Part shown: one piece after another, positions 15,519-25,496 of the stretch | Position numbering within the stretch: position 1 is the first letter of the stretch | How the letters are laid out: each line of letters opens with the position of its first letter | Assembly: GCA_029863175.1 (NCBI GenBank) | Contig: JAOTVX010000025.1 | Coordinates: forward strand, 1 to 50,410 | Direction of reading: 5' to 3' | DNA: 50,410 nucleotides | Source: Betaproteobacteria bacterium | GTDB lineage: Bacteria; Pseudomonadota; Gammaproteobacteria; Burkholderiales; SG8-41 | Position numbers and translations under genes: made by a program | Notes under the pieces: generated by a model | The model's input: the letters and a program-made list of their open reading frames with translations, nothing else | Databases searched by the model: none | What the model was told of the DNA's origin: nothing

Positions 15519-16688
15519 ATGAAAATCCACGAATACCAGGCGAAAGAAATTCTCCGCAAATACGGCGTGGCGACGCCGGGCGGCATTCCCTGCTTTACGG
15601 TCGAGGATGCCGCAGCGGCGGCGCAAAAGCTCGACGGCAAGGTGTGGGTGGTGAAGGCCCAGATTCATGCAGGCGGACGCGGCAAGGGCGGCGGCGTGAA
15701 GCTCGCGAAAACGCCGGAGGAAGTGCAGCGGCTGGCGGGGCAGATGCTCGGGATGCAGCTGAAGACCCATCAGACCGGTCCGGAGGGCCAGAAAGTCCGG
15801 CGCTTGCTGATCGAGGAAGGCGCCGATATTAGCAAAGAGTTTTACGTCGGCATGGTCGTCGACCGCGGGTCACAGCGGGTGGTCCTCATGGCCTCGAGCG
15901 AGGGCGGCATGGACATCGAAGAAGTAGCCGCTAGGACGCCCGAGAAAATCCACAAAGTGACGATTGACCCGATGAATGGCCTGTCGGACAAGGACGCGGA
16001 GGACATTGCGCGCAAGATCGGAGTGCCGGGAAAAGGCGTGCTGCAGGCGCGTGCGTTCCTGAAGGCCCTCTATCAGGCATTTGACGAGACTGATGCGTCG
16101 CTTGCGGAGATCAATCCGCTGATCGTAACGGGCGACGAGCACGTGCTGGCGCTCGATGCCAAGATCAACTTCGACGACAACGCGCTCTTCCGGCATCCGG
16201 ACATCGTTGCGCTGCGCGACCTCGACGAGGAGGACCCGGCGGAGGTCGAAGCGTCGAAGTTCGACTTGAACTACATCCAGCTCGACGGCAATATCGGCTG
16301 CCTCGTGAATGGCGCGGGGCTTGCCATGGCCACCATGGACATCATCAAGCTCTACGGCGGAAGCCCGGCGAATTTCCTGGATGTCGGCGGTGGCGCTTCC
16401 ACCGAAAAGGTGACGGAAGCATTCAAGATCATGCTGCGCAACCCGAAGCTGCAGGCGATCCTGATCAACATCTTCGGCGGCATCATGAAATGCGATGTCA
16501 TCGCCGAGGGCGTGGTGGCGGCGGCCCGCGAGGTGCGGCTGAAAGTGCCGCTCGTGGTGCGGCTCGAGGGCACCAATGTCGAAATCGGCAAAAAGATCCT
16601 CGCGGACTCGGGCCTGCCGATCATTTCGGCCAGCAACATGGCCGATGCCGCACAAAAGGTCGTCGCGGCCGCAAAGGGCAAGCATTAA
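15519..16688 (+). CDS. sucC: Succinate-CoA ligase, beta subunit
   Basis: The protein is 389 residues, full length for SucC. It begins [17 protein letters not shown]; the ATP-grasp nucleotide region has [15 protein letters not shown], metal ligands lie in the [10 protein letters not shown] region, and the CoA-ligase part has [27 protein letters not shown] and [14 protein letters not shown]. SucCD interconverts succinyl-CoA and succinate with NDP phosphorylation in the TCA cycle. Here it leads a plus-strand run that continues with formate-metabolism genes and is preceded by an FNR-like palindrome, suggesting a role in supplying CoA thioester for oxalate activation. Malate-CoA ligase MtkA is a relative, but the wording follows SucC more closely. 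Confidence 0.95.
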   Translation: MKIHEYQAKEILRKYGVATPGGIPCFTVEDAAAAAQKLDGKVWVVKAQIHAGGRGKGGGVKLAKTPEEVQRLAGQMLGMQLKTHQTGPEGQKVRRLLIEEGADISKEFYVGMVVDRGSQRVVLMASSEGGMDIEEVAARTPEKIHKVTIDPMNGLSDKDAEDIARKIGVPGKGVLQARAFLKALYQAFDETDASLAEINPLIVTGDEHVLALDAKINFDDNALFRHPDIVALRDLDEEDPAEVEASKFDLNYIQLDGNIGCLVNGAGLAMATMDIIKLYGGSPANFLDVGGGASTEKVTEAFKIMLRNPKLQAILINIFGGIMKCDVIAEGVVAAAREVRLKVPLVVRLEGTNVEIGKKILADSGLPIISASNMADAAQKVVAAAKGKH

Positions 16689-16730
16689 GGAATCTCTGCA
16701 CAAGAGAGCGTGCAGAGATTCCTTAATGCT
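16681..16730. repeat. Perfect 21-bp inverted repeat between sucC and sucD
   Basis: Bases 16681-16701 are the exact reverse complement of 16710-16730, with an 8-base loop (AAGAGAGC). The 5' arm includes the sucC stop codon TAA (16686-16688). No T-run follows, so it is not a typical terminator. In mRNA it would form a very stable hairpin that ends 21 bases before the sucD start, and could affect mRNA processing, stability or sucD translation. Confidence 0.95.
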
Positions 16731-16751
16731 GTCTATTACTGTGGTTTTGCA

Positions 16752-17630
16752 ATGTCGATACTGATCAACAAGAACACCCGGGTGGTAACGCAGGGCATCA
16801 CCGGCAAGACCGGTCAGTTCCACACGAAAATGAGCAGGGAGTACGCGAATGGCAAGAACTGCTACGTCGCGGGCGTCACGCCAGGGAAGGGCGGACAGCG
16901 TTACGAGGGCATACCCATATTCGACACGGTCAAGGAGGCCAAGGAGAAAACGGGGGCCAACGTTTCCGTGATTTACGTGCCCCCGCCATACGCTGCTGCG
17001 GCGATCGACGAAGCGGTGGAAGCGGAGCTGGATCTCGTGATCTGCATCACCGAGGGAATCCCCGTGCGGGACCTTATCCGCACGCGCTACAAGATGCAAA
17101 AAAGAAAGACCGTGCTGGTCGGTCCTAACTGCCCCGGCGTGATTACGCCGGACGAGATAAAGATCGGCATCATGCCGGGCCACATTCACAAGCAAGGGCC
17201 GGTGGGGGTGGTGTCCCGCTCGGGCACGCTGACCTATGAGGCCGTCGGGCAGCTGATGGAAGTCGGGCTCGGACAATCCACCTGCGTCGGGACCGGCGGC
17301 GACCCCGTGAACGGGTTGAAGCACGTCGACGTTCTCAAGATGTTCAACGAGGATCCGCAGACCGAGGCCGTGATCATGGTGGGCGAGATTGGCGGGACCG
17401 ACGAGGAGGACGCGGCGCGCTGGGTCAAAGCGAACATGAAGAAACCGGTGGTCGGTTTCATCGCTGGCGTGACGGCGCCCCCCGGCAAGCGGATGGGCCA
17501 CGCCGGGGCCATTATCTCCGGCGGCCAGGGCACCGCGGGGGAAAAGCTCGCCGTCATGGAGGAGTGTGGTATCAAGGTGACCCGCAATCCCGCGGAGATG
17601 GGAAAACTGCTGAAATCGGTGCTGAAGTAG
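16752..17630 (+). CDS. sucD: Succinate-CoA ligase, alpha subunit
   Basis: The protein is 292 residues, full length. It starts [21 protein letters not shown], with the CoA-binding Rossmann segment. [13 protein letters not shown] and [13 protein letters not shown] follow, and the phosphohistidine loop is [21 protein letters not shown], where His in GHAG is phosphorylated during the reaction. It forms a complex with SucC. The frame is open upstream, but ATG 16752 gives the family start. It is separated from sucC by the strong hairpin and followed after 46 bases by the formate dehydrogenase genes. Confidence 0.95.
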   Translation: MSILINKNTRVVTQGITGKTGQFHTKMSREYANGKNCYVAGVTPGKGGQRYEGIPIFDTVKEAKEKTGANVSVIYVPPPYAAAAIDEAVEAELDLVICITEGIPVRDLIRTRYKMQKRKTVLVGPNCPGVITPDEIKIGIMPGHIHKQGPVGVVSRSGTLTYEAVGQLMEVGLGQSTCVGTGGDPVNGLKHVDVLKMFNEDPQTEAVIMVGEIGGTDEEDAARWVKANMKKPVVGFIAGVTAPPGKRMGHAGAIISGGQGTAGEKLAVMEECGIKVTRNPAEMGKLLKSVLK

Positions 17631-17676
17631 ATTTGCTGAGTCGCAGGCACACGAGGCCTGCGCGCGAGGAGGATGG

Positions 17677-19359
17677 TTGGAAGGCGGTGTCGTAAGAAAG
17701 CAGCGAGACGGTAAACCGCGCGGCCGGACGAAGGGCCGGGCAGTCGAGCCGCGCTCGCTCGCGGAAGTGCAGGCGCTCTTGGGCGACGAGCCCCGGCGCC
17801 GGGATCTTTTGATCGAGCACCTGCACAAGATCCAGGATCGCTATGGCTGCCTGTCCGCTGCGCACGTCGTGGCACTGGCGCACGAAATGCGCCTTGCCCC
17901 GGCGGAAGTCTACGAGGTAGCCACGTTTTATCATCACTTTGACGTCGTCAAGGGTGGCGAGGCAGCGCCGCCGCGCCTGACGGTGCGCGTGTGCGATTCA
18001 TTGTCCTGTGAGCTCGCGGGCGCCAACGAGCTGATCTCCGAGCTGAAGCGCGCGCTGGGCCCCGCGATTCGGGTCATCCCGGCGCCGTGCGTGGGCCGGT
18101 GCGAGCAGGCTCCCGTCGCCGTGGTAGGACAGAATCCGGTGGCAAACGCAACCGTCGCCAGCGTCAAACAGTCGGCTGCCGCGAAAACGACCAAGTGCCC
18201 CGTTTCCAAATACATCACGTACGCGAAATACCGGCGGAAAGGCGGCTATAAGCTGCTCGCGCAGTGCCTCGCCGGCAAGCGCGACGCCGAGGCCATCATC
18301 AAAACCATGGAGGATTCCGGCCTGCGCGGGCTTGGCGGCGCCGGGTTTTCGGCCGGGCGCAAGTGGCGCATCGTGAGAAACGAGCAGGCGCCGCGCCTGC
18401 TGGCAATCAACATTGACGAGGGCGAGCCCGGCACGTTCAAGGACCGCTATTTCCTGGAGCGCGATCCGCACCGCTTCCTCGAGGGCGGGATCATCGCGGC
18501 CTGGACGGTTGAGATCGCCGAAATTTACATTTACTTGCGCGACGAATACGCCGGGTGTCGCGAGATTCTGCAACGCGAGATCAAGGCGCTTCAGGCCGAT
18601 CCGCCGTGCCCGCTGCCCCCGATTTACCTGCGCCGCGGGGCCGGCGCCTACATCTGCGGCGAAGAGTCGGCGATGATCGAGTCGATCGAGGGCAAGCGCG
18701 GCATGCCGCGGCTGCGGCCGCCCTATGTTGCCCAGGCCGGGCTCTTCGGTTACCCCACGCTAGAGCACAACATGGAGACGCTCTACTGGGTACGCGAGAT
18801 CCTGGAGAAAGGCGCGTCCTGCTTCGCGTCGCACGGGCGTCATGGGCGCAAGGGCCTGCGCGCCTTCTCGGTCTCGGGGCGCGTGCGTAAACCCGGCGTT
18901 CATCTCGCGCCGGCGGGCATTACGGTGAAGGAGCTCATCGACGAGTACTGCGGGAGCATGCTGCCGGGGCACGCGTTCTATGCCTATCTACCCGGCGGGG
19001 CCTCCGGCGGCATCCTTCCAGCGTCGATGGGTGACATCCCGCTCGACTTCGATACGCTGAACGAGCACGGCTGCTTCATCGGGTCCGCGGCCATCATCAT
19101 CCTTTCGGATCAGGACCAGGTTGCGGCGGCCGCGCGCAACTTGATCAAGTTTTTCGCGGACGAATCCTGCGGGCAGTGCACGCCGTGCCGAGTCGGAACG
19201 GCCAAGGCGCTCAAGCTGATGGAAGCGCCGCGTTGGGACAGGGGCCTGCTCGAGGAGTTATCGGCGGCCATGGCGGATGCCTCGATCTGCGGTCTCGGTC
19301 AGGCTGCGCCCAACCCGATTCGCTCCGTAATGAAGTTTTTTCCGAAAGAAATAGAGTGA
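17677..19359 (+). CDS. fdhB: NAD-dependent formate dehydrogenase beta subunit (NuoE-NuoF fusion)
   Basis: The protein is 560 residues. Residues ~25-165 are a NuoE/FdsG-like thioredoxin-fold domain with a [2Fe-2S] Cys set (CDSLSC and CVGRC). The rest is NuoF/FdsB-like: NADH/FMN site SGLRGLGGAGFSAGRKW and NIDEGEPGTFKDR, then RRGAGAYICGEESA, and the [4Fe-4S] ligands CGQCTPC with ICGLG. It passes electrons between formate dehydrogenase alpha and NAD+. In Cupriavidus-type FdsGB these are two genes; the fused form resembles FDH1 of Methylobacterium. TTG 17677 is the only reasonable start, with GAGGAGGA just upstream. It is separated by 4 bases from the alpha-subunit gene. A 7-bp hairpin (17642-17662) precedes it. 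Confidence 0.93.
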   Translation: MEGGVVRKQRDGKPRGRTKGRAVEPRSLAEVQALLGDEPRRRDLLIEHLHKIQDRYGCLSAAHVVALAHEMRLAPAEVYEVATFYHHFDVVKGGEAAPPRLTVRVCDSLSCELAGANELISELKRALGPAIRVIPAPCVGRCEQAPVAVVGQNPVANATVASVKQSAAAKTTKCPVSKYITYAKYRRKGGYKLLAQCLAGKRDAEAIIKTMEDSGLRGLGGAGFSAGRKWRIVRNEQAPRLLAINIDEGEPGTFKDRYFLERDPHRFLEGGIIAAWTVEIAEIYIYLRDEYAGCREILQREIKALQADPPCPLPPIYLRRGAGAYICGEESAMIESIEGKRGMPRLRPPYVAQAGLFGYPTLEHNMETLYWVREILEKGASCFASHGRHGRKGLRAFSVSGRVRKPGVHLAPAGITVKELIDEYCGSMLPGHAFYAYLPGGASGGILPASMGDIPLDFDTLNEHGCFIGSAAIIILSDQDQVAAAARNLIKFFADESCGQCTPCRVGTAKALKLMEAPRWDRGLLEELSAAMADASICGLGQAAPNPIRSVMKFFPKEIE

Positions 19360-19363
19360 AACC

Positions 19364-22174
19364 ATGACGGCAATGACACAGGGCGAACGCGACGCGATGC
19401 CGGTCGAGTTCAAGTTGAACGGGCGCGATGTCGTCGGCGATGCCAGCGAGACGATTATCCAGACGGCGCAACGCTACGGCGTTGAGATTCCCCATCTTTG
19501 CTACGAGGAGAGCTTGCGCCCGGACGGCAATTGTCGCGCGTGCATGGTTGAAATCAAGGGCGAGCGGGTGCTGGCGGCCTCGTGCTGCCGCAAGCCGGCG
19601 CCGGGCATGGAGGTGTACACCGATAACGCGCGCGCGCGCGCCTCGCAAAAAATGGTGCTGGAGCTCCTGCTCGCCGATATGCCGCGCGAGCGTCACACGC
19701 CGGACTCCGAGCTCGACCGCTGGGCACGGGCGCTCGGCGTAGGAAAACCGCGCTTCGAGCCGCGTCACCAGCCGGCGCCGGACCTGTCGCATTACGGCAT
19801 CGCGGTCAATCTCGACTCCTGCATCCAGTGCACCCGCTGCCTGCGGGCCTGTCGTGAAGCGCAGGTGAACGACGTGATCGGTTATGCCTTCCGCGGCGAG
19901 CATTCCAAGATCGTCTTCGATCTCGACGACCCCATGGGCGAATCAAGCTGCGTGGCTTGCGGCGAGTGCGTGCAGATGTGCCCCACCGGTGCGCTGATGC
20001 CAGCGCGCGGCATGGGCAAGATCACGCCGGATCGCAAGGTGCACTCTGTGTGCCCCTATTGCGGTGTCGGCTGCCAGCTCACCTATGCAGTCAAGGACAA
20101 CAAGATTCTTTACGTCGACGGGCGCGACGGTCCCTCCAACCACGGGCGCCTATGCGTCAAAGGGCGCTATGGCTTCGATTACGTGCACCACCCGCAGCGG
20201 TTGACCAAGCCGCTCATCCGCAAGCCCGGCGTGCCCAAGCATGCGGATTTCACAATGGATCCCGCGCACCCCCTGGAGTACTTCCGCGAGGCAAGCTGGG
20301 AAGAAGCGCTCGATCTGGCGGCCGGGCGGCTGAAAGAGGTGCGCGACACGCACGGCAAGCATGCGCTCGCGGGCTTCGGCTCTGCCAAGGGCAGCAACGA
20401 GGAAGCCTATCTCGTGCAGAAGCTGGTGCGCACCGGCTTCGGATCGAACAACGTAGACCACTGTACGCGTCTCTGCCACGCATCGAGCGTGGCAGCGCTG
20501 CTTGAGGGTATCGGCTCGGCCGCGGTCTCTAACCAGGTGAACGACGTGGCGCGCGCAGAGGTCATTTTCCTGATCGGCGCAAACCCGATCTCGAACCATC
20601 CGGTCGCAGCAACCTGGATCAAGAACGCGGCGCAGCAGGGTGCCAAGCTGATCTATGCCGACCCGCGCCGCTCCGAGTTGTCGCGCCACGCAGCCCACTT
20701 CCTGCAGTTCAAGCCGGATACCGACGTGGCGCTGCTCAACGCGATGATGCACACGATCGTTCATGAGGGGCTGGTGAACGAGGCGTTCGTGAAGAGCCGC
20801 ACGAGCGGCTTCGATGAGCTCAAGCAGAACGTGGCCGGCTACAGTCCCGAGGCAATGGCGAAGATCTGCGGCATTCCGGCCGAGACGATCAGGGAGGTGG
20901 CGCGCCTCTACGCGACGTCGCGGGCGTCGATGATTCTATGGGGCATGGGCATTTCCCAGCACGTGCACGGTACCGACAACGCGCGCTGCCTCATTGCGCT
21001 GTGCCTGATGACCGGCCAGGTCGGCCGTCCCGGAACCGGGCTGCATCCCTTGCGCGGGCAGAACAACGTGCAGGGCGCCTCCGACTCCGGTCTGATCCCG
21101 ATGGTGTACCCGGACTATAAGCGCGTGGACAACCCGGAAGCGCACGCGTTTTTCGAGAAATTCTGGCACGCCGAACTCGACGCCAAGCCCGGCCTTACCG
21201 TGGTCGAAATCATGGATGCGGTGCACGCGGGCGAGATCCGCGGCATGTACATCATGGGCGAGAACCCAGCCATGTCGGATCCGGACGCGCACCATGCGCG
21301 GCAGGCACTTGCCAAGCTCGATTGCCTGGTGGTGCAGGAAATCTTCCTGACGGAGACTTGCTACCACGCTGACGTGATCCTGCCCGCGACGGCCTGGCCG
21401 GAGAAAGAGGGCACCGTAACCAATACCGATCGCATGGTGCAGCTCGGCCGCCAGGCGCTCGAGCCGCCGGGTGACGCCAAACCCGATCTATGGATCATCC
21501 AGGAAATTGCACGGCGCATCGGGCTCGACTGGAATTACGGCGGGCCAGCGGACGTGTTCAACGAGATGCGCAAGGCAATGCCGTCGATCGCCGGCATCAC
21601 CTGGGAGCGTCTCCAGCAGGAAAGCTGTGTGACTTACCCGTGCGAAAAAGAGGGCGATCCGGGTGAGCCCGTGGTGTTCACAGAGAAATTCCCGACCGCC
21701 ACAGGGCGCGCCAAATTCGTGCCGGCCGATATCATTGCGGCCAACGAGCGCCCGGACAAGGAGTTTCCGTTCGTGCTCATTACCGGGCGACAGCTGGAGC
21801 ACTGGCACACCGGCGCGATCACGCGCCGCGCCGCGGTACTCGATGCGATCGAGCCCGAGCCGACGGCTTCCATCCACCCGCTCGACCTCGACGCGATCGG
21901 GGCGAAGTCGGGGGACGTGATCACGGTGGAGTCGCGTCGCGGCATCATTTCGCTGTACGCGCGGGCGGACGACGGCTCGCCGCGCGGAGCGGTATTCATC
22001 CCGTTCTGTTTCTACGAAGCGGCGGCGAACCTGCTTACGAATCCGGCGCTCGATCCGATCGGCAAGATACCGGAGTTCAAGTACTGCGCCGTCAAGGTGA
22101 TGCGCGGGGGCGAGCTGACGCCACGCTCGAGCTACGGCGGCGGCCAGGCGCTCGCCGCGCTGCAATCTGGGTAA
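19364..22174 (+). CDS. fdhA: NAD-dependent formate dehydrogenase alpha subunit (Mo/W-bis-PGD)
   Basis: The protein is 936 residues. Domains in order: a [2Fe-2S] ferredoxin domain ([15 protein letters not shown]), a His/Cys cluster domain, a two-cluster ferredoxin module ([11 protein letters not shown] and [12 protein letters not shown]), then the molybdopterin catalytic part starting CPYCGVGC. The active-site residue is Cys367 in [11 protein letters not shown], the place of selenocysteine in other FDHs, followed by the conserved RxCH. The C-terminal dinucleotide-binding domain has [20 protein letters not shown]. It oxidises formate to CO2 and feeds the beta subunit; cytoplasmic, with no Tat signal. 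The chaperone genes fdsC and fdsD usually found downstream are absent here. Confidence 0.95.
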   Translation: MTAMTQGERDAMPVEFKLNGRDVVGDASETIIQTAQRYGVEIPHLCYEESLRPDGNCRACMVEIKGERVLAASCCRKPAPGMEVYTDNARARASQKMVLELLLADMPRERHTPDSELDRWARALGVGKPRFEPRHQPAPDLSHYGIAVNLDSCIQCTRCLRACREAQVNDVIGYAFRGEHSKIVFDLDDPMGESSCVACGECVQMCPTGALMPARGMGKITPDRKVHSVCPYCGVGCQLTYAVKDNKILYVDGRDGPSNHGRLCVKGRYGFDYVHHPQRLTKPLIRKPGVPKHADFTMDPAHPLEYFREASWEEALDLAAGRLKEVRDTHGKHALAGFGSAKGSNEEAYLVQKLVRTGFGSNNVDHCTRLCHASSVAALLEGIGSAAVSNQVNDVARAEVIFLIGANPISNHPVAATWIKNAAQQGAKLIYADPRRSELSRHAAHFLQFKPDTDVALLNAMMHTIVHEGLVNEAFVKSRTSGFDELKQNVAGYSPEAMAKICGIPAETIREVARLYATSRASMILWGMGISQHVHGTDNARCLIALCLMTGQVGRPGTGLHPLRGQNNVQGASDSGLIPMVYPDYKRVDNPEAHAFFEKFWHAELDAKPGLTVVEIMDAVHAGEIRGMYIMGENPAMSDPDAHHARQALAKLDCLVVQEIFLTETCYHADVILPATAWPEKEGTVTNTDRMVQLGRQALEPPGDAKPDLWIIQEIARRIGLDWNYGGPADVFNEMRKAMPSIAGITWERLQQESCVTYPCEKEGDPGEPVVFTEKFPTATGRAKFVPADIIAANERPDKEFPFVLITGRQLEHWHTGAITRRAAVLDAIEPEPTASIHPLDLDAIGAKSGDVITVESRRGIISLYARADDGSPRGAVFIPFCFYEAAANLLTNPALDPIGKIPEFKYCAVKVMRGGELTPRSSYGGGQALAALQSG

Positions 22175-22181
22175 GAATCTC

Positions 22182-22288
22182 ACCACAGAGACACAGAGAC
22201 AGGGAGACAAGGTCGGAACAGGGCTTACGCGGCTGCAAGCAAGCTGCGCCTTTGCTCATGAGACTGTGCGCTCTGTGTCCTCTGTGGT
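22182..22288. repeat. Near-perfect inverted repeat of CACAGAG type between fdhA and fhs
   Basis: ACCACAGAG-ACACAGAG (22182-22198) and CTCTGTGT-CCTCTGTGGT (22271-22288) are reverse complements except for one extra base, flanking about 72 bases. Intergenic elements with CCACAGAGACACAGAG arms are, to my knowledge, scattered through many proteobacterial and other genomes as MITE-like repeats. It lies inside the operon and could form an mRNA hairpin before the fhs ribosome-binding site. Confidence 0.75.
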
Positions 22289-22313
22289 TCTAAATCAGGA
22301 GAGGAAAAGCAAT

Positions 22314-23990
22314 ATGCCATTGTCGGACATCGAAATCGCCCAGCAGGCGAAGATGCAGCGCATCGTGAAAGTCGCCGGGAAACTCGGGATCCCGGAGGAG
22401 CAGCTCGAGCCCTACGGTCATTACAAGGCCAAGATCTCGCTCGATTACGTCGAGAGCCTTAGCAAAAGGAAGGATGGCAAGCTGATACTGGTCACGGCGA
22501 TTACTCCGACGCCGGCCGGCGAGGGCAAGACCACCACCACGGTGGGAATGGGCGACGCACTGAACCGCATCGGGAAGAAGGCGATCATCTGTCTGCGCGA
22601 GCCGTCGCTCGGCCCGGTTTTCGGTATGAAAGGAGGCGCCGCGGGCGGCGGTTACGCTCAGGTCGTGCCGATGGAAGACATCAACCTGCATTTCACCGGC
22701 GACTTCAGCGCAATCGGTCTCGCGAACAATCTGCTCGCGGCGGCAATCGACAACCACATCAGCCACGGCAACGAGCTCGGGATCGACGTGCGTCGCATCC
22801 AATGGCGGCGCGTCATGGACATGAATGACCGTGCCCTGCGCAACATCGTGGTCTCGCTGGGAGGAACCGCGAACGGCTATCCGCGAGAGGACGGATTCGA
22901 CATTGTCGTCGCCTCCGAAGTGATGGCGATTTTCTGCCTCGCCACCTCGCTGAAGGACCTTAAGGAGCGTCTCGGCAGTATTGTCGTGGCCTACACGCGG
23001 GACCAGAAACCCGTGCGCGCGCGCGACCTCAGGGTGCACGGGGCGATGACGGTGTTGCTGAAGGAAGCGTTGAAGCCGAATCTCGTCCAGACGCTGGAGA
23101 ACAATCCAGCCTTCATTCATGGCGGCCCCTTCGCGAACATCGCGCACGGTTGCAATTCGGTGATCGCGACCAAGACTGCCCTGAAGCTGGCCGACTATTG
23201 CGTCACCGAAGCCGGATTCGGCGCCGACCTGGGGGCGGAGAAGTTCATCGACATCAAGTGCCGCAAAGCCGGCTTGAGGCCGGACGCGGTGGTGATTGTC
23301 GCCACCGTCCGCGCGCTGAAGCACCACGGTGGCGTCGACCGCGCCGATTACAACAAGGAGAACCTGGCAGCGTTGGAAAAAGGCATTGCCAACCTGCAGC
23401 GCCACGTCAACAACGTGCGCAATCATTTCGGCTTGCCGTGCGTGGTGTCGATCAATCGGTTCAACTTCGATACGCCGGCCGAGATCGAGCTGCTTAAGAA
23501 GAAAATGGCGCATCAGGAAGCCCCGGTCGTCCTGGCGACGCACTGGGCCGACGGCGGCAAGGGGGCGGAAGAGGTCGCGCGCACGGTGGTCGATCTCATC
23601 GAGAAGACGCCGTCGGATTTCAAGTTCGTCTACGAGGACGAGCTGCCGTTGTGGGACAAGATGAAGGCTATCGCGACCAAGATCTACGGCGCGGCCGAGA
23701 TCACAGCGGACTCGAAGATTCGCGCCCAGATCAAGAAGCTGCAGGAAGACGGCTACGGCCACTATCCCATCTGCGTGGCGAAGACGCAGTATTCCTTCTC
23801 CGCGGACCCATTGCTGCGGGGTGCACCCTCGGGCTATTCCGTGAACATCCGCGAGGTGCGCCTTGCCGCGGGCGCCGAGTTCGTCGTCATGATCTGTGGC
23901 GACATCATGACCATGCCGGGCCTGCCGAAGGTGCCTTCGGCCGAGAAGATCGACTTGACCGACGACGGCAAGGTGGTGGGCCTGTTCTAG
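22314..23990 (+). CDS. fhs: Formate-tetrahydrofolate ligase
   Basis: The protein is 558 residues, full length for the family. The P-loop is [20 protein letters not shown], followed by [26 protein letters not shown] blocks, [10 protein letters not shown] and [13 protein letters not shown]. It makes 10-formyl-THF from formate, THF and ATP, bringing formate carbon into biosynthesis. The start is ATG 22314 with AGGAGAGG upstream; an upstream in-frame ATG at 22266 lies in the repeat element and is unlikely. It lies directly after formate dehydrogenase, so formate can be oxidised or assimilated from one operon. Confidence 0.97.
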   Translation: MPLSDIEIAQQAKMQRIVKVAGKLGIPEEQLEPYGHYKAKISLDYVESLSKRKDGKLILVTAITPTPAGEGKTTTTVGMGDALNRIGKKAIICLREPSLGPVFGMKGGAAGGGYAQVVPMEDINLHFTGDFSAIGLANNLLAAAIDNHISHGNELGIDVRRIQWRRVMDMNDRALRNIVVSLGGTANGYPREDGFDIVVASEVMAIFCLATSLKDLKERLGSIVVAYTRDQKPVRARDLRVHGAMTVLLKEALKPNLVQTLENNPAFIHGGPFANIAHGCNSVIATKTALKLADYCVTEAGFGADLGAEKFIDIKCRKAGLRPDAVVIVATVRALKHHGGVDRADYNKENLAALEKGIANLQRHVNNVRNHFGLPCVVSINRFNFDTPAEIELLKKKMAHQEAPVVLATHWADGGKGAEEVARTVVDLIEKTPSDFKFVYEDELPLWDKMKAIATKIYGAAEITADSKIRAQIKKLQEDGYGHYPICVAKTQYSFSADPLLRGAPSGYSVNIREVRLAAGAEFVVMICGDIMTMPGLPKVPSAEKIDLTDDGKVVGLF

Positions 23991-24104
23991 GCGTGGACGG
24001 TTTGTTCCGCCAGCGCAGGCGCGTGTATGGTCCGGCTCCGGTCGAAGGGAGGGCGGCGCTAGTGGACCCGGGGAAAAGACCGTCCCTGAAAGAGACGCTA
24101 CGTC

Positions 24105-24842
24105 ATGTTTGAAATCATTTCCGATCACCAGTTCTGGGTAGGGCTGGGCCAGATCATCCTCATCAATATCGTGCTCTCCGGCGACAACGCCGTGGTGATC
24201 GCGCTGGCCGCGCGGTCGCTGCCGCCGCGGCAGCAGAAGCTGGCAGTGCTGTGGGGCGCGGGCGCTGCGGTGGTGATGCGGATCATCCTGACCGTGGTCG
24301 CCGTAGAGCTGCTGCGCTACCCCTATCTCAAGATCGTCGGCGCGTTGTTGCTGGTCTGGATTGCGATCAAGCTGCTCATGCCGGAGGACGGCGGCGAAGG
24401 CGACGTCGAGTCGATCGCGAACCTGTGGGCGGCCATCAAGACGATCCTCATCGCGGATCTCGTAATGAGCCTGGACAACGTGATCGCGGTGGCCGCAGCG
24501 GCGAAGGGCAGCCTTCTGCTCCTGATACTGGGCCTTGCAATCTCGATCCCGCTGGTGATTTTCGGCGCGACATTGCTCATGAAAGTGATGGATCGCTGGC
24601 CGATTATTATTACTATCGGCGCCGGACTGCTGGGTTGGGTTGCGGGCGAGATGATCGTGACCGATCCCCTGATCAAGGATTGGGTGGATGCCAGTGCGGC
24701 TTACCTGCATTGGCTGGCGCCGGCCACCGGCGTCGCGTTCGTCGTGCTGCTCGGCAAATGGCTCGCGGCCCGTGCCGAGGCAGCGCAACCCGAGGTCGTG
24801 GACCTCGCGGTGGAGCCGGGCGAGGAAAAATCGCAGCATTAA
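24105..24842 (+). CDS. TerC-family integral membrane protein
   Basis: The protein is 245 residues with about seven membrane segments. The TerC family signature is present twice: NIVLSGDNAVVIALAARSLP near the N-terminus and ADLVMSLDNVIAVAAAA in the middle, each with the conserved acidic-Asn (G/L-D-N) pair thought to bind a divalent metal. The short YjbE-like form is meant, without a CBS or CorC domain. Family members export manganese or protect against metal or tellurite stress. Its place beside oxalate/formate genes is unexplained; oxalate is a divalent-metal chelator. The 114-base leader has GGACGGT (23995-24001) facing ACCGTCC (24079-24085), so it may be structured. Confidence 0.9.
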   Translation: MFEIISDHQFWVGLGQIILINIVLSGDNAVVIALAARSLPPRQQKLAVLWGAGAAVVMRIILTVVAVELLRYPYLKIVGALLLVWIAIKLLMPEDGGEGDVESIANLWAAIKTILIADLVMSLDNVIAVAAAAKGSLLLLILGLAISIPLVIFGATLLMKVMDRWPIIITIGAGLLGWVAGEMIVTDPLIKDWVDASAAYLHWLAPATGVAFVVLLGKWLAARAEAAQPEVVDLAVEPGEEKSQH

Positions 24843-24895
24843 GCGCTGCGAGGTGGTAACGACAGCAGAAACAGGCGGTTATCGGGAGCGTTTCA

Positions 24896-25324
24896 ATGAA
24901 GATACTCGTGCCGGTGGATGGATCCAAATGCTCGAACCGGGCGGTGGATCATCTGATCAGGAAACTCGGCTGGTTCAAGGGTGGGGTCGAGATCCATCTC
25001 CTCAACGTCCAGCGCCAGATTCCCTACGGCCGGCGGGTCAGCGCGGTCGTCGGCCATGACCGGATTGCGAAATACCACCAGGAAGAGGGCCTGGCAGCGC
25101 TCAAATCCGCGCGGCGAAAACTGGATGCCGCCAAGGCCAAGTACGTCTACCATATCGGCGTAGGCGAGGAAGCGGAAGTGATCTGCCGGTACGCCACGGA
25201 TAAGGGGGTCGACCAGATCTTCATGGGCACGCGTGGCCTGGGCCAGGTCTCTACCCTGGTACTGGGATCGGTCGCGACGAAGGTGATACACCTGTCGCCC
25301 GTTCCGGTGCTTCTCGTGAAATGA
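24896..25324 (+). CDS. Universal stress protein, UspA family
   Basis: The protein is 142 residues. It starts MKILVPVDGSKCSNRAVDHL and ends GTRGLGQVSTLVLGSVATKV then IHLSPVPVLLVK, the G-x2-G-x9-G-S ATP-binding signature. It is 53 bases downstream of terC on the same strand and probably the last gene of the sucC-led unit. It shares the fold but little detail with the Usp at 14442. Confidence 0.95.
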   Translation: MKILVPVDGSKCSNRAVDHLIRKLGWFKGGVEIHLLNVQRQIPYGRRVSAVVGHDRIAKYHQEEGLAALKSARRKLDAAKAKYVYHIGVGEEAEVICRYATDKGVDQIFMGTRGLGQVSTLVLGSVATKVIHLSPVPVLLVK

Positions 25325-25382
25325 GGGCGGTTGCTTTGCTACAGCGCGTCAGGCCGTTGGGGCCGAAAGATTTCTTCTGCAA

Positions 25383-25396
25383 TTGACGCGGGTCAA
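25383..25396. promoter_or_regulatory. FNR/CRP-type operator upstream of tctC
   Basis: This is a perfect palindrome, TTGAC-GCGG-GTCAA. CATGAT at 25419-25424 is a -10-like hexamer starting 29.5 bases after the palindrome centre. That places the centre near -41.5 from a start at about 25431, the usual class II activator position of FNR/CRP proteins. The same distance is seen at the oxc site. Confidence 0.7.
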
Positions 25397-25496
25397 GAGT
25401 TCTAGGGTCTTGGTTGGGCATGATCGACGAGCTATCACAACAAGAAAATTCGACGCTTTTTCGACTCTATTTTTTTACACAGCCTAGGAGGAACCA

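Noticed and set aside
15519..17630. Malate-CoA ligase (mtkAB) of the serine cycle
   Set aside because: Sequence wording follows succinate-CoA ligase more closely, and no serine-cycle genes (mcl, sga, hpr) are nearby.
17677..22174. Respiratory complex I (NuoE, NuoF, NuoG) genes
   Set aside because: The large subunit has the full formate dehydrogenase active site (Cys then R-x-C-H) and no other nuo genes follow.
23991..24104. yybP-ykoY manganese riboswitch before terC
   Set aside because: Only complementary ends are seen; the conserved internal loops of that riboswitch are not recognisable.
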